DNA of 64,000 nucleotides from Strongyloides papillosus (taxonomy: Eukaryota > Nematoda > Chromadorea > Rhabditida > Strongyloididae), in NCBI GenBank assembly GCA_005656395.1, contig SRSI01000077.1:992001-1056000 (forward strand), given 5' to 3'. The stretch's first letter is position 1, and the number at the start of each line of letters is the position of its first letter. Positions 13,043 to 23,299 of this stretch are shown one piece after another. The notes under the pieces are model-generated. The model did no database searches and was not told the origin of the DNA. It was given only the letters and a program-made list of their open reading frames with translations. A program made the translations under genes and the position numbers.

Positions 13043-15591
13043 ATGAGAAATATAGAAAGGTTTTTGTTTATTGGAATTTTTTGCTTATCTATAATCTTTT
13101 TTACTTATGGATTTTTTAACATAAAAATCAAGCAAGAGTATAAATATACATTTAACAAAAAAAGTCATTCAATTTTAAAGATGAAACATAATGAAACACT
13201 AGAGTATTTCAAAGAACGTATGTGAAAAATATCCAATTAAATACCTATTCAATTATTGTTTTTAGAATGCTATATATATAAGAATCTATTTGATAAAAAA
13301 AATAATGTAAAAGTATTATTTATCCTCGTGGATGGATTACCATTTCGTTTTATCTCTAATACTACATCATCACTAAAATTTCAAAAAGTTATGAATTTAA
13401 CATATAATGGATCATTCGGATTGTACAAAAGTCTTTCTTCTTATCCCACTTTTACATTATCTGGAATGAAAAGATTATTTACTGGTAGAGACGCATCATT
13501 CATGGATTCTATTTTTAATCTTGGGTCCTCGATAATTTCTGGTGATACTTTATTTACAAAATTAGATGAAAATAAAAAAAGAATCTTATGTTTAGCAGAT
13601 TATTTAATATTTTCATGGTTTCCAAATATTTCAACAAAAGATTCTGTTAAAACAATTACAACAACAGACCTTCAGCATTTTGAAGATGTAAAATAATCCA
13701 TCATATATTTATTTGGTAAATGATTAAAGATTTTTTTTTAGGTTGATCGGAAGACCGGTAATTATATTGACTATGCAATTAAAGATAAATATTTTAATTG
13801 GGATTTCCTCTTAATTTATTTTCTTGGTCTAGATCAGGCAGGACACTATTTAAATAGTGATAAAGGGAAAATGATGGAGAAAAAAATAGATGAATTAGAC
13901 GAATATATTTCCAAAATTTACAATTACATGTCATCAAAGAATGAAAGTTATGTGATTTTGATTTCTGGTGATCATGGTATGACTTTTTTAGGTACCCATG
14001 GAGGTTCTGAAAAAGAAGAAACAGAGTCTGGATTTCTAATTTCAATGAAAAATACAATATTTAATAATAGTAAAGATACTAAAGAAATTAATCAATTAGA
14101 TATTACTCCAACAATTTTAAACTTTTATGGCATTGAAACAACAAAAGATAGTATTGGTATTGTCAATGGTTTTACTTCGAATCTACATGAAAAAATATAT
14201 ATAACAATTGTCAATTTGAAACATTTTATCTTGAATTTTCAATTAGATGAAGAATTTTTAGATGAGGCAGAAAAATGTATAGTTTTACTGTCTGATGAAA
14301 TTAAAAATAAATGTGAGAATGTAGACAAAATAAACATTAAAAAGATATTAAAGTGTGAAGAAACTGTAAAAAAGTTGCAAAAACTATTTCTTACAAACAC
14401 ACCGACACCAAATCATGTTATAGCTTATTCAGCTTTTATATTAGCAATAATTGGAACATGTTACTACCTTTTGGTTGAATTTGAAAATCTTAAAGGCTTA
14501 AATGTTATCTTCTTTATTACTATATCATTACTTTTCATGGGCTCTAGTTTTATCGATGAAGCTAGTGATGTTTGGTTTTTTCTTCTTCAAACATTTCTTG
14601 TTTTACAAATGATTCACTTTAAGAATGGTGTTAAAATATTTATGACATTTAAAATTATATTTTTATGCAGCATAATGCATTGTTTAATGCAATATGTACG
14701 TAGAAGGTACTTGATCCCACAGATAAATCCAAATAATATTGGTGAAGGACGTTGGTTAGAACCCTTGTTGAAAGACGATTTTCAGATTAATGAAAATAAC
14801 ATTTTTTTAGAAAATATAATACTCATATCACACTTCCTTACCTTATTATTTTTTCAAAAATTATTTAATCATACTTTAGATATTCATAGTTTTTATATTC
14901 TTACTTCTTTTACCGTAGTGAAGTTTTTTTCAATTTCGAATGTAATTTGTTTATTTTTCTTTTATATTATACCACTTTTATATCTTTTTGTGATATCATC
15001 TTCTAATTTCAAAATAATATTCAAAATATTTTTGATTACATATTTATTCACACCGTCATATCTTACTATTTATTTACTATTATTAATTTACACTTTAAAA
15101 ATTTTATTAAGTAATAATTTATTTACTCAAAAAAATATTGCGTTAGTTCTGGCATTGTTAATTGAAGCAGCTTTCTTTTTTAATGGAAATTTACTTACAT
15201 TCTCTTCTTTGGATTTGTCCGTAACGAGTGTGGCTTTAATATACGAAAATTTATTTTCAATGGGTATACGTTTATTTATACATACATTCTCAAGTTATTT
15301 GATCATCTACGGACACATTTGGTAAGTAATTTAATGAATAATATTTATTTTAAATATTTAAGGAATGAAGTGAAAGAAAAAAAATTATTTAAAAATGATG
15401 TTATTTTTAAAGAATTGTTGCTATACCATACACTTATACGTATTTTATCAATTACGATCTCTGAACTTTCATTAATAATTTTTCAAAATCACATCATGAT
15501 ATGGTCAACATTTGCTCCAAAGTATATTATTGATATAACTTTATTTATAATAACAATTATTATTCATTTATTTTTAACATTCATATCATAA
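13043..15591 (+). CDS. GPI ethanolamine phosphate transferase, PIG-G/PIG-O type
   Basis: Four exons (13043-13217, 13266-13687, 13742-15321, 15363-15591) give 801 aa. A signal anchor (about residues 7-27) precedes an alkaline-phosphatase-superfamily luminal domain. Expected metal and catalytic residues are present: Asp81 in ILVDGL, the nucleophile Thr120 in YPTFT, Asp230 and His234 in GLDQAGH, Asp276/His277 in GDHGM, and His285 in THGG. The C-terminal half holds many hydrophobic helices and ends near IMIWSTFAPKYI, comparable to the VWKVFAPK motif near the end of PIG-O/PIG-G. These ER enzymes transfer phosphoethanolamine from phosphatidylethanolamine to GPI-anchor mannoses. The PIG-G and PIG-O alternatives cannot be separated by eye. 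The middle His of the usual GxDHxGH is Gln here; the metal ligands themselves are kept. Confidence 0.87.
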
Positions 15592-16206
15592 ATTTACTTA
15601 AAAATACAAAAATAAATAAAATATTTGGAAAATTAATTTAATTATCATTCTTTTGTTACAATCTCACACATTATTTTAATAAAAATACTTTTTCAAGGTT
15701 ATCATTAATAAAAATATTAACATTGATGAAGGAGTAAAAATTCTGTAAAAGTTATTTACAAAAATTGTTTGTACCTTTGTGCATTTTAACCTTTGTCAAT
15801 GAAGTACAAAAGTTTAATGTTATGTGCAACTTTAAATTTTTATTATTTCAAAAAATGCAATTAAATAGAAGTATTGAAAGATAAACAAACAAACTACATA
15901 GAAAGAAGTGCCTGATTAAAATCTTCAAGGTAACTTACATTATTTTACCAATTTAAAGTTTTCTCAATATTTTCTTAAAATTTAGTTGCAACGAAAACCT
16001 TGGAATTATACCAGTTTAATTATCATTCGAAAACTGTTCAAATGGGTGGAACTTTACAGTGAGGAGTAAAAAATTTAATATTGTTCATAAAAAAGATCCT
16101 CCAAAAAAATTTACGATTGTATATATAAGTATTCGAGAGGTTATCAAAAGTATACTCTTTCTTGTTAAAGACTGTACACCTTTCTAATCTACTTTTAAAA
16201 ATCAAA
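15592..16206. other. Intergenic/promoter region of the repeat-protein gene
   Basis: 615 bp with no ORF of coding character. It includes the TATA-like box at 16122-16129 and probably the 5' UTR of the repeat gene. Confidence 0.6.
16122..16129 (+). promoter_or_regulatory. TATA-box-like element
   Basis: TATATAAG stands 78 bp before the start codon of the repeat gene, in a locally less AT-biased stretch with a pyrimidine-rich possible start site about 30 bp downstream. Matches the core TATA consensus; function is inferred, and in this AT-rich genome chance matches are common. Confidence 0.4.
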
Positions 16207-17880
16207 ATGAAATTCTTTAACTTTGTTTTTATTGGTCTCGCTGCTTCTGCTGGAGCTAAGTCTATAGTTAGTCGTTCTTCTGGATATGGTGATGAAGCTG
16301 TCACTCCAGCCCCAGTAACAGAGGCACCAGCTCCAGCAGGAGGATATGGTGGTCCAGCTCCAGTAGCCCCAGTTGCACCTGCTCCAGTAGAACAAACTGT
16401 AACAGAAACTAAACAAGAATACAATGCCGTCGTTGAACAACCAAAAGTTGAACAATCCGGATATAGAAAAAAAAGAGGAGCTGCTTATGGAGATGAAGCT
16501 GTCACTCCAGCCCCAGTAACAGAGGCACCAGCTCCAGCAGGAGGATATGGTGGTCCAGCTCCCGTAGCCCCAGTTGCACCTGCTCCAGTAGAACAAACTG
16601 TAACAGAAACTAAACAAGAATACAATGCCGTCGTTGAACAACCAAAAGTTGAACAATCCGGATATAGAAAAAAAAGAGGAGCTGCTTATGGAGATGAAGC
16701 TGTCACTCCAGCCCCAGTAACAGAGGCACCAGCTCCAGCAGGAGGATATGGCGGTCCAGCTCCCGTAGCCCCAGTTGCTCCAGCACCTGTTGAAACTGTT
16801 GTCACTGAAACTAAACAAGAATACAACGCCGTCGTTGAACAACCAAAAGTTGAACAATCCGGATATAGAAAAAAAAGAGGAGCCGCTTACGGTGATGAAG
16901 CTGTTACTCCAGCTCCAGTAACAGAGGCACCAGCTCCAGCAGGAGGATATGGCGGTCCAGCTCCAGTAGCCCCAGTTGCTCCAGCACCTGTTGAAACTGT
17001 TGTCACTGAAACTAAACAAGAATACAACGCCGTCGTTGAACAACCAAAAGTTGAACAATCCGGATATAGAAAAAAAAGAGGAGCTGCTTATGGAGATGAA
17101 GCTGTCACTCCAGCCCCAGTAACAGAGGCACCAGCTCCAGCAGGAGGATATGGCGGTCCAGCTCCAGTAGCCCCAGTTGCACCTGCTCCAGTAGAACAAA
17201 CTGTAACAGAAACTAAACAAGAATACAATGCCGTTGTTGAACAACCAAAAGTTGAACAATCCGGATATAGAAAAAAAAGAGGAGCCGCTTACGGTGATGA
17301 AGCCGTTACTCCAGCTCCAGTAACAGAGGCACCAGCTCCAGCAGGAGGATATGGCGGTCCAGCTCCCGTAGCCCCAGTTGCACCTGCTCCAGTAGAACAA
17401 ACTGTAACAGAAACTAAACAAGAATACAATGCCGTCGTTGAACAACCAAAAGTTGAACAATCTGGATATAGAAAAAAAAGAGGAGCCGCTTACGGTGATG
17501 AAGCTGTCACTCCAGCCCCAGTAACAGAGGCACCAGCTCCAGCAGGAGGATATGGCGGTCCAGCTCCAGTAGCCCCAGTTGCACCTGCTCCAGTAGAACA
17601 AACTGTAACAGAAACTAAACAAGAATACAATGCCGTCGTTGAACAACCAAAAGTTGAACAATCCGGATATAGAAAAAAGAGAGGAGCCGCTTACGGTGAT
17701 GAAGCTGTCACTCCAGCCCCAGTAACAGAGGCACCAGCTCCAGCAGGAGGATATGGTGGTCCAGCTCCCGTAGCCCCAGTTGCTCCAGCACCTGTTGAAA
17801 CTGTTGTCACTGAAACTAAACAAGATTACAATGCCGCTCCTTCTCCAAGTGTCCCAGAAACTCAACCATCAGGATATTAA
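16207..17880 (+). CDS. Secreted Pro/Ala-rich octarepeat protein with RKKR cleavage sites, 557 aa
   Basis: I chose the ATG at 16207 because it opens a signal peptide (MKFFNFVFIGLAASAGAKS); the upstream part of the frame does not look like one. After about 28 residues come eight tandem units of 67 aa, each running from YGDEAVTPAP through GGYGGPAPVAP and KQEYNAVVEQ to a furin-like RKKR followed by G. The last unit diverges to end PETQPSGY. Seven RKKR sites are exactly 201 nt apart, so processing would release eight similar peptides. I do not recognise the family; a cuticle, surface-coat or gland secretion is plausible but unproven. Codons are much more GC-rich (CCA, GCT, GTT, GGA) than elsewhere, suggesting high expression. 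No introns. Confidence 0.88.
   Translation: MKFFNFVFIGLAASAGAKSIVSRSSGYGDEAVTPAPVTEAPAPAGGYGGPAPVAPVAPAPVEQTVTETKQEYNAVVEQPKVEQSGYRKKRGAAYGDEAVTPAPVTEAPAPAGGYGGPAPVAPVAPAPVEQTVTETKQEYNAVVEQPKVEQSGYRKKRGAAYGDEAVTPAPVTEAPAPAGGYGGPAPVAPVAPAPVETVVTETKQEYNAVVEQPKVEQSGYRKKRGAAYGDEAVTPAPVTEAPAPAGGYGGPAPVAPVAPAPVETVVTETKQEYNAVVEQPKVEQSGYRKKRGAAYGDEAVTPAPVTEAPAPAGGYGGPAPVAPVAPAPVEQTVTETKQEYNAVVEQPKVEQSGYRKKRGAAYGDEAVTPAPVTEAPAPAGGYGGPAPVAPVAPAPVEQTVTETKQEYNAVVEQPKVEQSGYRKKRGAAYGDEAVTPAPVTEAPAPAGGYGGPAPVAPVAPAPVEQTVTETKQEYNAVVEQPKVEQSGYRKKRGAAYGDEAVTPAPVTEAPAPAGGYGGPAPVAPVAPAPVETVVTETKQDYNAAPSPSVPETQPSGY
16291..17834 (+). repeat. Eight-copy 201-bp in-frame tandem repeat
   Basis: The marker GATGAAGC recurs at 16291, 16492, 16693, 16894, 17095, 17296, 17497 and 17698, always 201 bp apart. 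Copies differ at few, mostly synonymous positions. Two variants of one segment (EQTVTET in copies 1, 2, 5, 6, 7; ETVVTET in copies 3, 4, 8) are arranged as a mosaic, indicating unequal crossing-over or gene conversion. Confidence 0.97.
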
Positions 17881-18982
17881 AAATTGTTAATACCTTTAAA
17901 AATATAATCTTAGCTATTATGTAGATACTCTCTTAAGATCTTAATTGAAAATTTCAATAAAATTTTTTTTTATTTTTCTTTATGCTTTTCAACTAATTAT
18001 TTTAATTTACTTTTTATGATTGTAATTTGTCACATTAGATTAGTGAATTAAAGTTGTTTTTTTCTCAAGTATACCACTATTTGAACTTGTATCATTTTAT
18101 TTTCTTGATGATACTGCAAATTTCTGAATACCTTTTCATAATTTAAATAAAAATTACTAAAATCAGGTTTTATAGTAACTTCTACAAATAAATATTTTTA
18201 TATTATCTTAAAATAAATATGCTAATAATGAAAAAATATTTTATAATTATATTTATTTCTTTTTTGAATGGATTTAACTAATAGTTACATAATTCATCTT
18301 TATTTCATTAAGTTACATTAAATATTGTAAAGTTATTAAATATAACCATTTTAAAAAAAATTGTTTATTCCTCGCCAAAAGCCATTAACAAAATTATCAA
18401 TCACTTTCCGTACGACTTTTATGTGATTTTGTATAATTTTTGGTTAATACGTCAAATTGCTTATATCTTACGAATAAAATAATAATTTTATAGTCTTATA
18501 AGAAATATTTTTTTATTTTTAAACTCCATATTTGATAAAATATTTTTAATTAATGAAATTGTTTTAATGTTATTAGCGAATATGGGAGTAAATTTAATTT
18601 CTTCATTTATATAATATTACAATATGTAGGGGAGAAGTTTTTAACAAACGTTTTTTTATTTCAATTACACAATGTTTTTACACTTAAACTAAAAAACAAA
18701 TTATGAAATAAAAAAAAGCTTTAGCTAAGTAGAGCATAAAGAAAAACAAAACTTACGTCGAATGTTCGGAGATATAATAAAATAATAATAAACAAAGCTT
18801 TTAATTTTATTAGGAAACTTGCTCTACAATTTCTTTAAAAATCTTTATCGAAAATGACACTAAAGCAATCAATTTTATTTTAAAAGTTAATTTAGGGTTA
18901 TCAAAACTTATTTGTATATAGTTTTTACAACATTAAAATTAAGCAAAAGGATATTTTAAGCTGTTATTAGCAATAACTCATC
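17881..18982. other. Intergenic, AT-rich
   Basis: 3' UTR of the repeat gene followed by about 1 kb with no ORF of coding character and no recognisable RNA. Contains A/T runs only. Confidence 0.6.
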
Positions 18983-19153
18983 CTAAATTTTAGGGTCACA
19001 AAATCTCAACCTCCAGGGTGAGTTTTATGTAAAAATTCACAGACCACTTTCTCCAATCTCCCATATGAGGACTAGACTACGGCAGTGCTGAACAAGAATG
19101 GCATAGCAAAGCTTTATCACAAAAGGTTGAGTTTTGTTACTCTCTAAATTTTA
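18983..19153. mobile_element. MITE-like inverted-repeat element with flanking 10-bp direct repeat
   Basis: A 151-bp segment (18993-19143) begins GGGTCACAAAATCTCAACCT and ends with its imperfect reverse complement AGGTTGAGTTTTGTTACTCT (about 17 of 20 positions, one bulge). It is bracketed on both sides by the same 10 bp, CTAAATTTTA, at 18983-18992 and 19144-19153. That is the structure of a small non-autonomous DNA transposon with a target-site duplication; 9-11 bp is the Mutator-like range. The interior is clearly GC-richer than its surroundings and holds a hairpin at 19018-19040 (GTGAGTTTT paired with AAAAATTCAC). A structured non-coding RNA with a closing stem is the alternative. No transposase ORF. 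Confidence 0.55.
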
Positions 19154-19435
19154 TACAAACTATATGATTAGATATTTTCAATTTCTGCATGCATTTTAAA
19201 TATCTTAACAATATTGAAATATAAATACTTTTCATAGCTATAAAGTATTTTATAATAATTGTTAATGTTTGTATTCAATTGAAGTTAAATTTCAAGATTT
19301 AATATGAAAAGAATTCAAAAATTAAGACATCTATAATTTATTAACCATAAAATTAATTTATACCAATTTACTCTATATTAGTATATTTAGCTAATAATAA
19401 ATAGTGTCTAACGGTAGTAAATTACTCATAAACTC
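19154..19435. other. Intergenic between the inverted-repeat element and RNASEK
   Basis: About 280 bp of AT-rich sequence, presumably holding the 3' UTR of the minus-strand RNASEK gene. Nothing else seen. Confidence 0.5.
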
Positions 19436-19765
19436 TTAAAATATTGAAACTGTATTGTATCTACTTTGCCAAAGTACTAGGATAAATGTAACTGCATACA
19501 TTGCTGTAGCTATCCAACATTGTGTAGCTTTTTCGTAATATTTAATTTCAATTTCACTTTAAAAAATAATTTGCCTAATATAAAATAATAAAGTAGCTCA
19601 CCTATCTGTTGGATCAAGATTGTGTTCTGGAAAATGTAGATCAGGAAATAACGTGACAGCTTTGGAATAAAAAAAAGCACCAAGAATTCCCAGAAACGCT
19701 ACTCCAGCCCCAGACATAAACATAAGAAAAGCAGATAATTTGGGTCCAATGAAAGCTGACACCAT
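19436..19765 (-). CDS. RNASEK: RNASEK / V-ATPase subunit f-like protein
   Basis: Two exons (19602-19765, 19436-19556) around a 45-nt intron encode 94 aa. The protein has two membrane helices: GPKLSAFLMFMSGAGVAFLG and, after a polar loop, the segment around CWIATAMYAVTFILVLW. The opening GPKLSA, a small-residue helix, the mid-loop acidic region and the C-terminal helix match ribonuclease kappa (human starts MASLLCCGPKLAAC). RNASEK is now known as an accessory membrane subunit (f) of the V0 sector of the vacuolar proton pump, needed for endosome acidification. The neighbouring divergent gene is another V0 subunit, which supports the call. Length is close to the usual 95-98 aa. The name comes from an older nuclease activity; I infer the pump role. 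Confidence 0.88.
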
Positions 19766-20069
19766 ATTTTAGAAAAACTTTTGAATAGATATTCTTCAAT
19801 TTTTAATATCCAATTTATTTAAGACGATTCCTTTCAAGACCATTTCAAGAAAAAAACATTTGCCCAAAAAGCATTTTTGTTATCACCAAAAAGACGATAC
19901 TATTTAAACTTTTCATGAGAATGTTTGATTGTAACCTATACTACAAATCATTTTATTAGTACTCTGTACATTTTAATGTTATTTTTGTAGAATAATTTTT
20001 ATCAATTTATTGGTTTTTAATTCTATCGGATTTTTATATCTGTTGTTTTATCTTTATAGATAAATAAAG
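19766..20069. promoter_or_regulatory. Shared divergent promoter of RNASEK and vha-17
   Basis: Only 304 bp separate the two start codons, which point away from each other, so the region must contain both promoters. A TCTTTATAG 3' splice site at 20051-20059, 10 nt before the vha-17 ATG, looks like a trans-splice acceptor. I see no perfect CACGTG E-box here. Confidence 0.65.
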
Positions 20070-20381
20070 ATGGCTGTATGGATGACATTAGTATCTGTTA
20101 GTGCATTTTGGTTAGTTATTGGATTTTTTGGTCCACTTTTAATACCAAACAGTCCCAATAAAGGTTAGTTGAAGTTTTCTATGATATTTATTTATTTTTA
20201 TTAAATAATTGTAGATCTCATTAGAACTATGATAATTTTGACAGCCACCTGTTGTTGGATGTTTTGGATTGTAGTATATCTCCATCAATTAAATCCACTT
20301 ATTGGGCCCCAAATACCGGTGAAAACTATTAAATGGATTAGTAAACAGTGGGGTGATGCTAAATTACTTGTTTCAAAGTAG
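20070..20381 (+). CDS. vha-17: V-ATPase V0 subunit e
   Basis: Two exons (20070-20163, 20215-20381) with a 51-nt intron encode 86 aa. The peptide has two transmembrane helices: the one around VSVSAFWLVIGFFGPLLIP and, after the short loop NSPNKD, the one around TCCWMFWIVVYLHQLNPLIG. The motif LHQLNPLIGPQ and the C-terminal VKTIKWISKQWGDA are strongly conserved in nematode VHA-17 and resemble the animal ATP6V0E family (LAQLNPLFGPQ). Subunit e is a small component of the V0 membrane ring of the vacuolar proton pump. In C. elegans it is needed for cuticle and embryonic development. The head-to-head partner RNASEK belongs to the same complex. Confidence 0.95.
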
Positions 20382-20759
20382 TTTTTTTGATTCAACAATT
20401 TTTTTAATACTAACGATTAATTTCCTACATTAACCTTACTAAGATTTTCTTTTAAAGTATATAATTTTTATAGTAAATATATATAAGAACTTTAAGTATT
20501 ATCATAATTCTAATAAAATTGGCTTAGCAAAATAATTAAACATTTATTAATTGTCAGTTTTAAATTTGTTAAGATGTTATAAAAATGCACTTTGATAATG
20601 ACGATGAAATATTATTTATATACAAAAAATAAAAAATTAAATTATAAATGATCAAGAGATCAGGTTATAGTTGTAGTAAATTTATCTACAACAAAACGTG
20701 TAAATCAATTTGTAGTGAGTGAGTGAAATATTTTTTCAAATAATCTGAGGCATTATATC
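20382..20759. other. Shared 3' intergenic region of vha-17 and the LRR gene
   Basis: 378 bp between convergent stops; 3' UTR sequence only as far as can be seen. Confidence 0.6.
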
Positions 20760-22698
20760 TTAAATACCGTCAAAACGAACCCGTTTCTTGTTTATATCAC
20801 CATTTAGTGCTTCCTGACTTGCTTTGGCTTCGTTAAACTCTTCCAACAATGACTCGGTTTCGTAGATGGTACTTAATGGTCTTATAACAGATTTTGATTC
20901 TGATGTTGTTTTAATTGGGCTCTGGTTTCCTGTTTCAGACTTGATATTTGTTGCCGTATAATTTGATATCTTTTTTAGTAATTCAGCAGGGAATTGTTTC
21001 AATGAATGATGTAATCTAAAGGTATGTCTTGAGTCTTCAAAATAGAAATATGCTATTGTTAAAAGACTAATTAAACATAGTACTGCTAAAATTGTAGCGA
21101 TAACAGTAATGTAAATTGGATCATTATCATTTTCGTAGAATGTTACTGTTCCACATTTAGTTGTTAGTGAATTTAAATCTCCAGTTGGTCTGTTTGCTTC
21201 TCCAATATCCTCTAACCAATGAGAAATCCAAGATTTGCCACAAATTGCCTCCCACGGATTGTCTGATAAGTCAACATTCTTTAATTTGCTTTTATCAAAT
21301 GAATCAAATAATTTTTCAGGAAGATAATATAATCTATTACCATTTAAGTACAAATTTTCTATTGATTTTATTGAATCTAATGCTCCACTTGAAATATTCA
21401 CAATCATATTGTTTTCTAAATTTAATATTTGAAGGTTCGAAAGTCCTTTTAAATCATTTTTCTCAATTGTTTCTATTCTGTTACTTGAAAGTATAAGTGT
21501 TGACAATTTTGTTAGTGGTTTTAAAAATGACTCTTCATTTCCAATCTCATAAATTTCATTATCCATCATAGAAAGAATTTTAAGATTCTTGATGCTTTCG
21601 AAAGCTTTTGGTTCTATAACTTCAATCTTGCTATGAGCAAATGAAATAAATTCCATATCTGGAGATTCTTTAAGTGTTTCAAGATCAGTGTTATTTATTC
21701 TAGCAATTGGATTGTTATCCATGTTCAGATATTTTAAACTTTTAAGATTGTTAAAAACAAGTTCTGTAAGATTGTCGATTGCATTGTAAAATAAGTGAAC
21801 TTTCTGAAGATCTGGTAAATTCGATAAATATAGTTGGAAAATATTATTATTTCCGAGATTTAAAAACTGAAGTTTCTTTAGTCCAACAAAAGCATCTCTT
21901 TCAATAAATTGAATTTCATTTCCTTCTAAATTTAAATGTTCGAGATTTTCAAGACCTTTGAATGTTGATGAATTAATTATTTCCAATTTATTTTTAGCCA
22001 AATTCAACTTTTTTAAATTTTTAAATCCTTCGAAAAATCCATTTTCAATAAAATTAATATCATTCTTTACTAAATAGAATGTTTCCAATTTCTCAAAATT
22101 TGGAATCATTCCTTTTTTTAAGGCAGATATTTTGTTAAAGCTTAAATCTAGATATTCAAGTTCGGTAATATTTTCAAATATATTAGCTTCAAAAGACTTA
22201 ATAATATTTCTACGTAGTATAAGTGATTTTAATTGTGAACCAATAACACTAATAGAATTCGGTCTTATTAAACTTAAATTACTATCTTCGATAGCTAATG
22301 CATAAGGCTTTATTTTATCAAATATTCCTCGTGGTAATACCGATAATGCAGCATTGTAAATATATATATTTGCTTTAACTGTCTCATTTATTGAAGTTAA
22401 AGATTTAAAAATTGCAGGTACACTTTTCCTAGTACATCCGATCCAATCAGAGAAGCCATAGCTTTTATCTGCTGTAGATGGATGCATAAAAATTCTTGGA
22501 TTATTATAACATTTGCAAGCTCGCTAAAAATGTTTTAAGATAAAGAATATTTTATCGTAAACTTACTTCCTCATCTTTATCTGTAATTTTTTTGATATGA
22601 TAATCAATATACTTGCATTTATTTTTTCCTTGTAAAGTTAGTGATATTTTTAATACCAAAATTATAAAAAAAGATATTAAAAATGTTGAAAGTTTCAT
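20760..22698 (-). CDS. Leucine-rich-repeat type I transmembrane protein, 631 aa
   Basis: Exons 22567-22698 and 20760-22523 flank a 43-nt intron with consensus ends. A signal peptide (MKLSTFLISFFIILVLKISL) leads into an N-terminal cap with Cys residues (NKCKY, then RACKCY). About 14 extracellular LRRs of the LxxLxLxxNxI type follow, for example LEYLDLSFNKISALKKGMIP. A C-terminal LRR cap begins DNPWEAICGKSWISHWLEDIG. One membrane helix (YITVIATILAVLCLISLLTI) precedes a cytoplasmic tail of about 115 aa without kinase or TIR domain; it ends NKKRVRFDGI. This is the layout of neuronal LRR adhesion receptors (LRON/LRRTM-like). No Ig or fibronectin domain is present and I cannot name an orthologue. 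Confidence 0.9.
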
Positions 22699-23299
22699 TT
22701 TTGAATATATATATATATAGTTTAAGAAGCTCTTCTATTGATATATATAAATGAGCATAAATATAGAAAAATTGTTTATTATCAATTTAGAACACTTATC
22801 ACTTAAAATTTAAAAGAATCCATAAAATAGTAAAAAAATCAACTGTTATTGATGTGTGCAGCTGAGTCTTATATTCGTGTCGACTAGTGACTGGCACAGA
22901 ATGAATCGAGTATAACTGGTCATGTGGAGTAAAAAGAGATAAAGTTAGTGAAAGATAGAACATACAGAGAAATATTGTATAGTTTTTCTTCTTTCATATA
23001 TTTGCGAATTCTATACAATTGTAGGTAAAGTAGAGAAAAAGTGTATAACCTGACATATTATATGTATTTTTTACTAAAATGTACAACAAATAAGAAAATA
23101 TAGGTGTAATGAAAGTTCAAAGGCATCATTCTAAATTAATTGAAATGACCCAAATACAAAAATGTCAATAGAAATTTATAAGGTATTTTAAAAAAAATTT
23201 ACTTTTTAATATCATACAAAAAAGTTATTAGTCACAACTTGATGCACATTCATAGTTATTTGGAGATCAAGTTTAATTAACTAATTCTTAATATTTTTT
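22699..23299. other. Intergenic upstream of the LRR gene, with a GC-richer patch
   Basis: 601 bp. It contains a short TA microsatellite just upstream of the LRR start and a patch at about 22850-22930 clearly less AT-rich than its surroundings. The patch can form TTATATTCG/CGAGTATAA (one G-U pair) around an inner GTGTC/GGCAC stem. No ORF of coding character. Confidence 0.45.

Noticed and set aside
16195..17865. 556-codon open frame on the minus strand, antisense to the repeat gene (Trp/Ser/Cys/Phe-rich)
   Set aside because: It exists because the repeated sense codons (CCA, GCT, GTT, GAA) never produce a stop in this antisense frame. It has no signal peptide or domain, and its repeats are a mirror of the sense repeats.
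19081..19087. GGCAGTG, the miR-34 seed
   Set aside because: The rest of the mature miRNA does not match and no complementary star arm is nearby; a 7-mer match is expected by chance.
18993..19143. snRNA, spliced-leader RNA, SRP or RNase P/MRP RNA
   Set aside because: I compared it on both strands with remembered U1, U2, U4, U5, U6, SL1, SRP and RNase P landmarks and found no match. It has no Sm site in the right place, and the border duplication fits a transposon better.
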